Source: Bacteroidota bacterium
GTDB taxonomy: Bacteria > Bacteroidota > Bacteroidia > Bacteroidales > JAADJA01
DNA length: 5,787 nucleotides
Reading direction: 5' to 3'
NCBI GenBank assembly: GCA_024278155.1
Contig: JAJRTT010000454.1
Coordinates: forward strand, 1 to 5,787
The stretch's first letter is position 1, and the number at the start of each line of letters is the position of its first letter. Both the position numbers and the translations under genes were made by a program. The notes beneath the pieces were generated by a model. The model ran no database searches. It saw nothing but the letters and a program-made list of their open reading frames with translations, and was not told where the DNA came from. Positions 1-5,787 of the stretch are shown piece after piece.

Positions 1-42
1 GAGCCTGCCCCAATTGCCGGAAATCACCACCTTGCCCTTCGC
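1..42. other. Short stretch downstream of the HTCS stop codon
   Basis: These 42 bp follow the HTCS stop (TAG at 43-45 on the minus strand). No terminator hairpin is visible, so the transcript probably continues past the window edge. No gene can be supported in so short a piece. Confidence 0.4.
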
Positions 43-3000
43 CTATTTCGTGCGGGCTTCTGTTGGCGACATTCCGAATTCCTCTTTGAACACGGTACTA
101 AACCAGGCGGGGTCGTTAAACCCAACCTGATAGGCGATCTCGGAAATGGAAAGCGTTGAATTTTTAAGCAATTTAAGGGCTTTAGCTATCCTGACCCCAC
201 GAATGAAAATGGCCGTTGATTTACCGGAAATGGCTTTCAGCTTTCGGTAAAGCTGGCTTTCGCTCAAATGAACCCCTCTTGCCAGGTCAGCTGCGGTGAA
301 GTCAGGCAAATCAATGTTTTTTTCAATTATCAGTACCGCCTTATGCACAAATGTTTCTTCTATGTTAAAAGGCTTGTCTGATACCTTTGGCAATTCGATC
401 TTACTGAATTTCTCCTGCAACTGACGGCGTATTTTTATCAATTGTTCCAATCTCACGAACAGTTCTTCTTTGTTGAAAGGTTTGGTGAGATAGGCATCGG
501 CACCATGCGACAGGCCTTCGATGCGGTCTTTGTCGGTGGCCCTTGCCGTGAGCAGTATGATGGGGATATGGCTGGTCCGTTCGTCCTGTTTGAGGGTTTC
601 GCATACTTCAAGGCCGTCTTTTTCGGGCATCATCACATCCGAAATTATAATATCGGGTATGGATTCCAGGGCAGCATCAATCCCCTTTTTGCCATCGGGC
701 GACCATAGTACACGGTATTTCCCCGAAAGGCAAAGCATGATGTACTTCGCCACATCGTGATTGTCTTCCACCACCAAGGCCAGTGGCAAATCTTTGTCAT
801 TATTATTTTCGGTAATCAAATCAAGTGTTGTTTCCCCGGAATCGATGGGTTGGGTTTTTACCGGTTTTGGTTTTTTCAGGACAGCATTGTTGGTTATTGG
901 CAGTGTAACACAAAATTCAGTCCTTTCCCCCGGGATACTTTTAACGCTTATTTCACCATTCATCAGTTCAACAAGTTCTTTGGTGAGCGCCAGCCCTATC
1001 CCGGTCCCTTCCCCTTTTCGCGTGGAGGTATTGTCAATCTGGTAAAACCTGTCGAAGATATGCGGAAGGTGTTCATCATTGATACCGATGCCCGAATCCT
1101 GCACTTTTATCACCAAATCCCCCTTTTCGCCGTAATTTCCTTTTTTTACGTGGAAAATGATTTTCCCCCCTTTTGGTGTAAATTTGATGGCATTGGAAAG
1201 CAGGTTCGAGGCAATTATGAAGATTTTGTCCTGGTCGTAATCCATCACGATCTTATTGGTTTCGTGATAAAACACCAGCTTGATGTTTTTTGAATCGGCC
1301 ATTGATTGGAAAGATTCCAGTACATATTGGAGATAGGATATGATATTGTCATGTACAAGGTCAAGTTTCATTTTCCCGTCTTCTATCTTCGACATGTCGA
1401 GCATTTGCTTTATGAGGTGCAATAACTTGTCGCTGTTCCTCTCTATCATTTCCAGCTTATTGTCAAAATGTCCTTGTTCGTCCTTGTTTAAACTGTTCCT
1501 TAATTCAAATGACATCCCTTTGATTACTGTGAGTGGTGTTCGGAACTCATGGGTAATATTGGAATATAAGCGTGATTTCAGTTTGTCTATTTCTTTTAAC
1601 CTAAGATTTTCCTGGTGTTCTATTTTTCTTCTCAGCGAAAAACGAAATGCCAAATAAACAACGATCAGGATGAAAACCGCATAAGAAATATAGGCCCATT
1701 TCGATTGCCACCAAAGGGGGACAATGGTTATCGGAATGCGCAACATCTCATCGCCCTGCCATATCCTGCCTTTGGTAACACCTTGGATTTCGATGGTATA
1801 ATCCCCCGGTGGCAAACTCAACAGTTGGATCGACCTTTTGTCTTTTATCATGTTCCACCTGTTGTTGTCGGGCATCAGGCGATAGGCGAAAGCCGTGTTT
1901 TTGTAATAATTCAAATTAATATCCGAAAAATTTACCGTTACCGGAAACTGTGCCTGCCTTATCGATACTTGTTGGTTGTTCACGGCATGAATGGTTTCGA
2001 TGGTATTGTTTTTTGTATTTGTTATCTGGATATTGTCGATGTATAATTTACTTTCGGTTTGGTGGCCGTTGAGTTTTTCCGGGTCGAAATAGGTGATGCC
2101 GTCTATTCCCCCAAAATAGAGCAGGCCGTTTTTGTCGATGAACCTTGCGTGAAGGTCATATTCTTCGCTGCTAAGGCCATCGGATTGGTGATAGTTCGTA
2201 AAGCTGTTTGTGGGCTTATCGTATCGCGACAAACCTTTGTTGGTCGAGATCCAAATGCACCCATTAAAATCTTCAAGGATGCCATAAACAACATTGTCGG
2301 GCAAACCGTCATTGATGCTGTAATTGTATAGTTGTTGGTTTTGCCAATAGTACAGCCCGCTGGTAGTCCCTATCCAGATCCCGGCATCTTTATCTTTCAA
2401 TAAGGTATAAACCACCTCTTTGTCCAAAATGACAGAATCTTTCGTTTGCAACCTTGAAAAGCTGGCATTTTTAAACTGATGGTTGTCAAAAGACATGATG
2501 CTCAACCCTTTATCTGTTGCAATCCAGTAATTGTTTTTGTCGGTTTGCAGGATATAGTTTATTTTGTCGGAAGCAATGCAGTTTGTTTGGTTCGGACGGT
2601 TCCTGTAATGTTTGAACCGAATGGTGTTATTCGGGAGGTTCCCTGTAAAGCGTTCGAGCCCGCCACCGGAAGTGCAAAGCCAGATATTGTTTTCAATGTC
2701 ACTATAAATATAACGGACAAAATTGTTGCTCAGGGACTTGGCATTTTGGGGATCATGAAAAATATTTTTGACCCGCATGGATCGGTATTCATCATGGCTG
2801 TTTTGGATAATAACCAGGCCTTCCCTTGTAGCTGCCCAAATGTTGTCCTTGTCTTCGAGAAGGCTAAAGCAGATATTGGAAGGCAATTGGTGGGATTCTT
2901 TCGTGAAAACGTATCGGCGGTTGTCCCTTATCAAATTGATTCCACCCCCGGAAGTCCCTACCCAAAGGTCTTGACGGGACTTTAATATAGCGAAAACAAT

Positions 3001-4071
3001 ATTTGAATTTAGCGAACCCGGAAAGTTGGTTTTGCCCTGGATCTTATTGAATACTTTGTTTTTGTAAAACAGGTTGAGGTATTTGCCCGTACCTGCCCAC
3101 AACTGACCGTTCTGGTCGGGGAACAGGCTATAAACCACATTGTTGCTGATGGAGTTTAAATCCTGGTTGGAATGTACGAAGGTGTGTATCGTGTTTTGTC
3201 TTTTTGTGTCGTATTCAAATAAACCTGCACCTGTTGCCACCCAGAGGGTGTCGCCGTTCCATTTGAGGTCATAGATTACGGAAGAGGTGTTTTGGCCGGC
3301 ATACGAAACAGAATATAATTGTTGGTCCGGTAAATCTATACGAAAAAGTTTGTTTTGGGTCCCGACCCAGATTTCACCTGTCAATCGGCTATTGATCACA
3401 AATATTTTTTCAAGTTTCCGTGACAAGGGAAATTCGTTGAAAAGTATTTCTTTGGGATCACTCTTGAGTTTCCCATAAAACAGCCGCCCCTCTTTTGTCC
3501 CCAGCCAAAGTGTTCCGGTTTTTGAGATGAAAACGGCGGTGGCGGTAATATCTTTGTTTTTGAAGTAAGGGAAGACCCAGGGCTGTAAATCGCTTTTGCT
3601 GCTTTTCGTTTGTAAAACGCCAATACCTTTGTTTTCAAGGGTAACATACAGGTTTCCCATGGTGTCCATTGCCATTCCCTCAATGTTGAAGTTGCGCAGT
3701 GCGCCGATACTGAAAAGACGATGTGCTTTTTTGTCGAAATAGCTTAAACCTGTGGCACGTGTCCCTATCCAAATCCTGTTATGGTCGGGCAAAAGTGCAT
3801 TGATGTAATTGCCGTAACTCCCCATTCCATAATCGCCATTGTCAAATGTATAGAAAGAAGTCCCATCGAAACGGTTGAGCCCACTTTGTGTCGCGATCCA
3901 AAGGAAACCTTCATCATCCTGCACAATGTCGTTTATCGAAACTTGCGACAAGCCGTCTTTTGTCGTATAGGTGTGGATTTCGTAATACCCCTGGGAAAAT
4001 CCCCCAATGCTCAGAAAGAGAAGTAGGATTAGGCAATATTTTACGGTCAGGGTTTTCAAGGCTAAAACCAT
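43..4071 (-). CDS. Hybrid two-component system regulator (HTCS): periplasmic propeller sensor, histidine kinase, receiver and AraC-type DNA-binding domain
   Basis: Complete 1342-residue protein in the usual HTCS size range. A signal peptide occupies about residues 1-27 (hydrophobic CLILLLFLSIGGFSQ). Fourteen WIGT/GL propeller motifs span about 57-663, followed by a Y_Y_Y domain (about 705-783), one membrane span (about 791-812) and a charged helical linker. The kinase has phospho-acceptor His841 in NITHEFRTPL, an N box (NLLSNAIKF, 956-964), G1 (DSGIGI, 992-997), F box (FDRFYQ) and G2 (GEGTGIGLAL, 1020-1029). The receiver (about 1096-1215) has Glu1102/Asp1103, phospho-acceptor Asp1145 in SDVMMP, Thr1175 and Lys1197. 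The AraC domain (about 1242-1340) has two helix-turn-helices and ends SPTEARTK. All catalytic residues are intact. In this family a periplasmic ligand triggers phosphorelay and the same protein binds DNA, often activating glycan-use genes; the ligand here is unknown. The ATG at 4069-4071 is chosen over an in-frame TTG at 4084-4086, which sits inside the putative -7 box. No Shine-Dalgarno sequence is evident, which is common in Bacteroidota. Confidence 0.96.
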   Translation of the reverse strand: MVLALKTLTVKYCLILLLFLSIGGFSQGYYEIHTYTTKDGLSQVSINDIVQDDEGFLWIATQSGLNRFDGTSFYTFDNGDYGMGSYGNYINALLPDHNRIWIGTRATGLSYFDKKAHRLFSIGALRNFNIEGMAMDTMGNLYVTLENKGIGVLQTKSSKSDLQPWVFPYFKNKDITATAVFISKTGTLWLGTKEGRLFYGKLKSDPKEILFNEFPLSRKLEKIFVINSRLTGEIWVGTQNKLFRIDLPDQQLYSVSYAGQNTSSVIYDLKWNGDTLWVATGAGLFEYDTKRQNTIHTFVHSNQDLNSISNNVVYSLFPDQNGQLWAGTGKYLNLFYKNKVFNKIQGKTNFPGSLNSNIVFAILKSRQDLWVGTSGGGINLIRDNRRYVFTKESHQLPSNICFSLLEDKDNIWAATREGLVIIQNSHDEYRSMRVKNIFHDPQNAKSLSNNFVRYIYSDIENNIWLCTSGGGLERFTGNLPNNTIRFKHYRNRPNQTNCIASDKINYILQTDKNNYWIATDKGLSIMSFDNHQFKNASFSRLQTKDSVILDKEVVYTLLKDKDAGIWIGTTSGLYYWQNQQLYNYSINDGLPDNVVYGILEDFNGCIWISTNKGLSRYDKPTNSFTNYHQSDGLSSEEYDLHARFIDKNGLLYFGGIDGITYFDPEKLNGHQTESKLYIDNIQITNTKNNTIETIHAVNNQQVSIRQAQFPVTVNFSDINLNYYKNTAFAYRLMPDNNRWNMIKDKRSIQLLSLPPGDYTIEIQGVTKGRIWQGDEMLRIPITIVPLWWQSKWAYISYAVFILIVVYLAFRFSLRRKIEHQENLRLKEIDKLKSRLYSNITHEFRTPLTVIKGMSFELRNSLNKDEQGHFDNKLEMIERNSDKLLHLIKQMLDMSKIEDGKMKLDLVHDNIISYLQYVLESFQSMADSKNIKLVFYHETNKIVMDYDQDKIFIIASNLLSNAIKFTPKGGKIIFHVKKGNYGEKGDLVIKVQDSGIGINDEHLPHIFDRFYQIDNTSTRKGEGTGIGLALTKELVELMNGEISVKSIPGERTEFCVTLPITNNAVLKKPKPVKTQPIDSGETTLDLITENNNDKDLPLALVVEDNHDVAKYIMLCLSGKYRVLWSPDGKKGIDAALESIPDIIISDVMMPEKDGLEVCETLKQDERTSHIPIILLTARATDKDRIEGLSHGADAYLTKPFNKEELFVRLEQLIKIRRQLQEKFSKIELPKVSDKPFNIEETFVHKAVLIIEKNIDLPDFTAADLARGVHLSESQLYRKLKAISGKSTAIFIRGVRIAKALKLLKNSTLSISEIAYQVGFNDPAWFSTVFKEEFGMSPTEARTK
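2083..3903 (-). repeat. Fourteen propeller-blade (Reg_prop type) repeats in the HTCS sensor
   Basis: This part of the HTCS gene encodes 14 copies of a degenerate motif of the form [LIY]W[IVL][GAS]T...GL..[FY][DG]. Examples in order are FLWIATQSGLNRFDG, RIWIGTRATGLSYFD, TLWLGTKEGRLFYG, EIWVGTQNKLFRID, DLWVGTSGGGINLI, GIWIGTTSGLYYW and CIWISTNKGLSRYD. The third copy (LYVTLENKGIGVL) and the last (LYFGGIDGITYFD) are the most diverged. Spacing is mostly about 40-50 residues, as expected for beta-propeller blades. Fourteen blades fit two seven-bladed propellers, the arrangement known for structurally characterised HTCS sensors. DNA-level similarity between blades is small: the longest I noticed is the shared GTCCCTATCCA on the plus strand at 2366 and 3761, both encoding WIGT. 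Confidence 0.85.
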
Positions 4072-4083
4072 TAAATTGATAAG

Positions 4084-4091
4084 CAAAGGTA
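4084..4091 (-). promoter_or_regulatory. Candidate Bacteroidota -7 promoter element for the HTCS gene
   Basis: The minus strand reads TACCTTTG, an exact match to the Bacteroidota sigma-70-type -7 consensus TAnnTTTG. It lies 12 nt upstream of the ATG at 4071, which would put the transcription start about 7-10 nt before the ATG and give a very short leader. The expected -33 TTTG about 20 nt further upstream is absent (an A-run lies there), so this is only half a promoter and may be a chance match. Confidence 0.35.
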
Positions 4092-4286
4092 AGTATTTTG
4101 GGGTTTACCGGTTTTTTTGGTGAAAAGTGGTGTATCACGAAGCAGGTTAACACATTATAATAGGCCCAGTCCATGCTTTCAGCAAGTTCATTGATAATAT
4201 GGGTCGGTTTATTAGGGCAGTTTTTTCTTTGTTGCGAAGGGCCTTTAATTCTGCAACTAATACAAAATCATTTATAGGAAATCAAG

Positions 4287-4316
4287 AATACCTGTCAATC
4301 ACTCCTGACAGGTATT
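4287..4316 (-). terminator. Probable intrinsic terminator downstream of the surface-protein gene
   Basis: A perfect 10-bp inverted repeat (AATACCTGTC at 4287-4296 and GACAGGTATT at 4307-4316) encloses a 10-nt loop. On the minus strand the stem is preceded by an A-rich stretch and followed by CTTGATTTCC, which is only moderately T-rich. It begins 79 bp past the surface-protein stop. On the plus strand it is followed by TTCTTTC, so it could work in either direction, but no plus-strand gene ends here. The AT base and GC core are typical of rho-independent terminators; the weak U-tract lowers confidence. Confidence 0.65.
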
Positions 4317-4366
4317 TTCTTTCACATCGTTTTGATGTTACATTTGCTTCTTAATACGGGATAGAA

Positions 4367-4388
4367 GATACACATGGCCGTGTGTATC
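4367..4388. repeat. 22-bp near-perfect palindrome just after the surface-protein stop codon
   Basis: The arms GATACACA (4367-4374) and TGTGTATC (4381-4388) pair perfectly around a TGGCCG centre; only one symmetric position pair breaks the palindrome. On the minus strand it starts 8 nt after the stop codon at 4396-4398 and is followed by TTCTATCCCG, which is not a proper U-tract. It could be a 3'-end stabilising hairpin, a first weak terminator ahead of the stronger one, or a protein-binding site. Position favours an RNA 3'-end role. Confidence 0.55.
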
Positions 4389-4395
4389 AATATAC

Positions 4396-5787
4396 CTATT
4401 CCGGCACATAACTCCCTTCGCCCACATTTTGCAGGGTAATATCGTTTTTGTCGCGGTTGTCCACTTCCCCGTCCAGGTTGGCATCGGCAGTTGTATAGGA
4501 ACCGGTCCCGGCCTGTGCGGTCCAGGTGGTTTTGTCGGCAGGGCCAATATTGCCATTGGAATTAAGATCACCTCCGTACATTCCATAAACCCCACTTGCA
4601 ATTTCCTTTTGCGCCGGGCTGCTTCCGAAAGCCTGACCTGCTGCTGTTGTAAAATCATAGGCATATACCCCGGCAGATTGCGAAAGTGCATTGGCGGAAA
4701 TAATCCCAAGATGGTTTCGGTGATAAACCACCACATAAAGGTTTTGGCTTACAATGGCATCAAACTGCATATTGGAAGAGCCATCCGTGCTTACCACGGA
4801 TCCATTGTTTAGGACAAATCCGGCCTGTTGTGCAATTATGCTTGAAGGGTTGGCAGAGCCTGCATTTGCCGCATCGCGTAATTCGATCAAGATCCAATCC
4901 ACGATATTCGCATTGGGGATGGCAACAACGTTTTCGGCTCCTGCATAGTTCCAGGGGGCAACATTGTAGGGTTGGGCCAAGGGGAGGAGCCCTGAGCCTG
5001 CCAAAGGGTTCATGTCGGTTCCGTTGAAAGGCCCTTCCAAAAATGCTTTCAGGTCGATGACAATATCCAGGGAAAAGGCCATGGGCGAGTTAATATCGCC
5101 AACCGCAAAAGTGCCCGGACTCGAAATCCCGGTACGTGTGACCGAGTGTATTGGTGAACCAGTGGAACTTTGAGCGGGCTGTGCATCCCAGCTCCCGGAT
5201 GTGTAATGCCCGATACCGGCCATCGTCCTGTCGAAGGAGGCGTTTTCGTTTGCATTTGTCCAATAACTTGTCACACTTAAATCGGACCCTCCAGCCGTAT
5301 TTTCGATTATTGACCAGGATGCATTGACGCAATGATCAATTTCAGGAATGGTGCTGCCGATTGTCCCATTGGAAAGGACACCCTCAAAAACCCTTGCACC
5401 GTATGTGTCAAGAACACCACTGTTTTTTAACCTAAGGGGAAGGAAGGAACTGATGGTCCCAATGGGGAAATAAATGTTGGTATTTGCAACGAATTGCTTT
5501 AACCGCCCGCTCCCATTGGTGATTATATAGTTTGAACTGTTTGCCCCAACGATGGATGCGGAACCGCCCAAAACCATATCATTGCTGTTCAATGCAAGTG
5601 AAGCCCCGTTCAGGGTCAACTGACCGCCAACCGATGACAGGAACAGCAATTCCGTGTTTGACGAAATGGTCAGATTGTTGAAGGACGTCCGGGACGTGCC
5701 ACCAATTTGTTGCAAAGAAGACCCATTAAAGGTGACCGTACCGGTTGTCCCCTGCAATAAAAACCCGGAAAGTGTGGAGCTCGCCCA
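4396..5787 (-). CDS. Large secreted adhesin-like protein with dockerin-like C-terminus (partial, N-terminus outside window)
   Basis: The frame is open to the window edge, so only the last 463 residues are seen. The TTG at 5755-5757 is internal and not the start. Numbering from the edge, residues 1-120 are Ser/Thr/Asn/Gly-rich beta-strand sequence (GTVTFNGSSLQQIGG, FNNLTISS, YIITNGSGRLKQFV) like beta-helical adhesins. Residues about 107-230 form a segment ending SSPGTFAVGD, a pattern I recognise from Bacteroidota surface proteins. Residues about 236-403 are a conserved module with LDIVIDLKAFLEGPFNG, VDWILIELRDA and VVVYHRNHLGI. Two calcium-type loops follow (407-418 and 435-446), and the chain ends EGSYVPE. 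It has no obvious enzyme motif, no transmembrane helix and no recognisable type IX sorting domain. Relatives are often annotated loosely as hemagglutinin- or dockerin-containing proteins. A cell-surface or extracellular role, perhaps in adhesion or matrix, is inferred. The full gene could be several kilobases long. Confidence 0.85.
   Translation of the reverse strand, partial: WASSTLSGFLLQGTTGTVTFNGSSLQQIGGTSRTSFNNLTISSNTELLFLSSVGGQLTLNGASLALNSNDMVLGGSASIVGANSSNYIITNGSGRLKQFVANTNIYFPIGTISSFLPLRLKNSGVLDTYGARVFEGVLSNGTIGSTIPEIDHCVNASWSIIENTAGGSDLSVTSYWTNANENASFDRTMAGIGHYTSGSWDAQPAQSSTGSPIHSVTRTGISSPGTFAVGDINSPMAFSLDIVIDLKAFLEGPFNGTDMNPLAGSGLLPLAQPYNVAPWNYAGAENVVAIPNANIVDWILIELRDAANAGSANPSSIIAQQAGFVLNNGSVVSTDGSSNMQFDAIVSQNLYVVVYHRNHLGIISANALSQSAGVYAYDFTTAAGQAFGSSPAQKEIASGVYGMYGGDLNSNGNIGPADKTTWTAQAGTGSYTTADANLDGEVDNRDKNDITLQNVGEGSYVPE
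4450..4569 (-). other. Pair of dockerin/EF-hand-like calcium-binding loops
   Basis: Residues 407-418 (DLNSNGNIGPAD) and 435-446 (DANLDGEVDNRD) fit the 12-residue calcium loop with ligands at positions 1, 3, 5 and 12. The loops are 28 residues apart start to start, and each is followed by a short polar segment (KTTWTAQAG and KNDITLQNVG). The second loop is canonical; the first has Asn at position 5. A tandem pair resembles a type I dockerin, but the intervening helix lacks the usual cohesin-recognition look and no cohesin is visible. Structural calcium binding that stabilises the C-terminus is the simpler reading. Confidence 0.7.
4579..5082 (-). other. Conserved C-terminal module of unknown function in the surface protein
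   Basis: Encodes residues about 236-403 of the visible fragment. Landmarks are an opening strand LDIVIDLKAFLEGPFNG, a TDMNPLAG...LPLAQPYN segment, APWNYAGAENVVAIPN, the hydrophobic core VDWILIELRDA, a QQAGFVLNNGSVVSTDGSS strand pair, NLYVVVYHRNHLGI and AYDFTTAAGQAFG, leading straight into the calcium loops. From memory, the same order of landmarks recurs at the end of many large Bacteroidota surface proteins, immediately before dockerin-like repeats. I know of no defined biochemical role. The alternating hydrophobic pattern suggests a compact beta-sandwich. The boundaries are approximate. Confidence 0.6.

Larger units (their letters stand above)
4072..4395. other. Intergenic region between the surface-protein and HTCS genes
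   Basis: This 324-bp gap has no convincing coding sequence in any frame. It is AT-rich, with scattered stop codons on both strands. It holds the palindrome just after the surface-protein stop, the 10-bp-stem hairpin at 4287-4316, and the -7-like element close to the HTCS start. The stretch 4092-4286 shows no tRNA fold, riboswitch-like structure or obvious operator repeat that I can recognise. The layout (hairpin first, promoter-like element last) fits separate transcription of the two genes. Confidence 0.75.

Noticed and set aside
757..1293. Plus-strand open frame of 178 codons opposite the HTCS kinase region
   Set aside because: It is antisense to a fully conserved kinase domain, its translation has no recognisable family features and is rich in Phe/His/Ile from complementing AT-rich codons, and no promoter or start context is evident.
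2479..2985. Plus-strand open frame of 168 codons opposite the propeller repeats
   Set aside because: It lies wholly inside the sensor coding region on the other strand. The repeated blade codons favour long antisense frames, and the product resembles no known protein.
4084..4086. TTG as the HTCS start codon, giving 5 extra residues
   Set aside because: The ATG at 4069-4071 is a better codon, gives a normal signal peptide, and the TTG lies within the putative -7 promoter element.
3914..4174. Minus-strand 86-codon frame overlapping the HTCS start region
   Set aside because: It overlaps the HTCS signal peptide and first propeller residues out of frame, and the translation is not protein-like. 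The HTCS frame is clearly the real one.
4072..4395. CRISPR array, tRNA, riboswitch or insertion-sequence end in the gap
   Set aside because: There are no regularly spaced direct repeats, no cloverleaf or CCA end, no recognisable aptamer core, and no transposase fragment or flanking target duplication.
4450..4569. True cellulosomal dockerin
   Set aside because: The two loops match the calcium-binding pattern, but no cohesin or scaffoldin is visible and the helices lack convincing cohesin-recognition residues. Dockerin-like is as far as the sequence allows.
4338..4736. Minus-strand 132-codon frame overlapping the end of the surface protein
   Set aside because: It is a shifted-frame shadow of the conserved module and calcium loops, which are unambiguous in the other frame.

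Overview
The window looks like chromosomal DNA of a Bacteroidota bacterium. Three things point there: a giant one-protein hybrid two-component regulator (HTCS), a multidomain surface protein of a type common in that phylum, and a Bacteroidota-type -7 promoter element (TAnnTTTG). Composition is moderate in G+C by eye. Nothing indicates a gut Bacteroides in particular, and a free-living or environmental member is at least as likely. This placement is inferred from protein families, because no rRNA or other marker gene is present.

Both genes lie on the minus strand, so transcription runs from right to left. At the right edge (4396-5787) is the C-terminal 463 residues of a large secreted protein whose N-terminus is outside the window. 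It holds adhesin-like beta-rich sequence, a conserved module of unknown function, and two dockerin/EF-hand-like calcium loops close to its end. A 324-bp non-coding gap follows (4072-4395). It contains a near-perfect 22-bp palindrome just after the stop codon, a strong 10-bp-stem hairpin that is probably a terminator, and a -7-like element just in front of the next gene. The rest of the window (43-4071) is one complete HTCS gene: signal peptide, 14 propeller-blade motifs, Y_Y_Y domain, one membrane span, histidine kinase, receiver and AraC-type DNA-binding domain. The last 42 bp hold no supportable gene.

The HTCS should sense a periplasmic ligand, often a glycan fragment in this family, and act directly on transcription. 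No susC/susD pair or carbohydrate-active enzyme is visible, so its target cannot be read from this window. The upstream surface-protein gene is a candidate target by proximity only. The hairpin between the genes suggests two separate transcription units. I did not find a clearly new biological system. The most open points are the function of the conserved C-terminal module and how a protein lacking an obvious type IX sorting domain reaches the surface.
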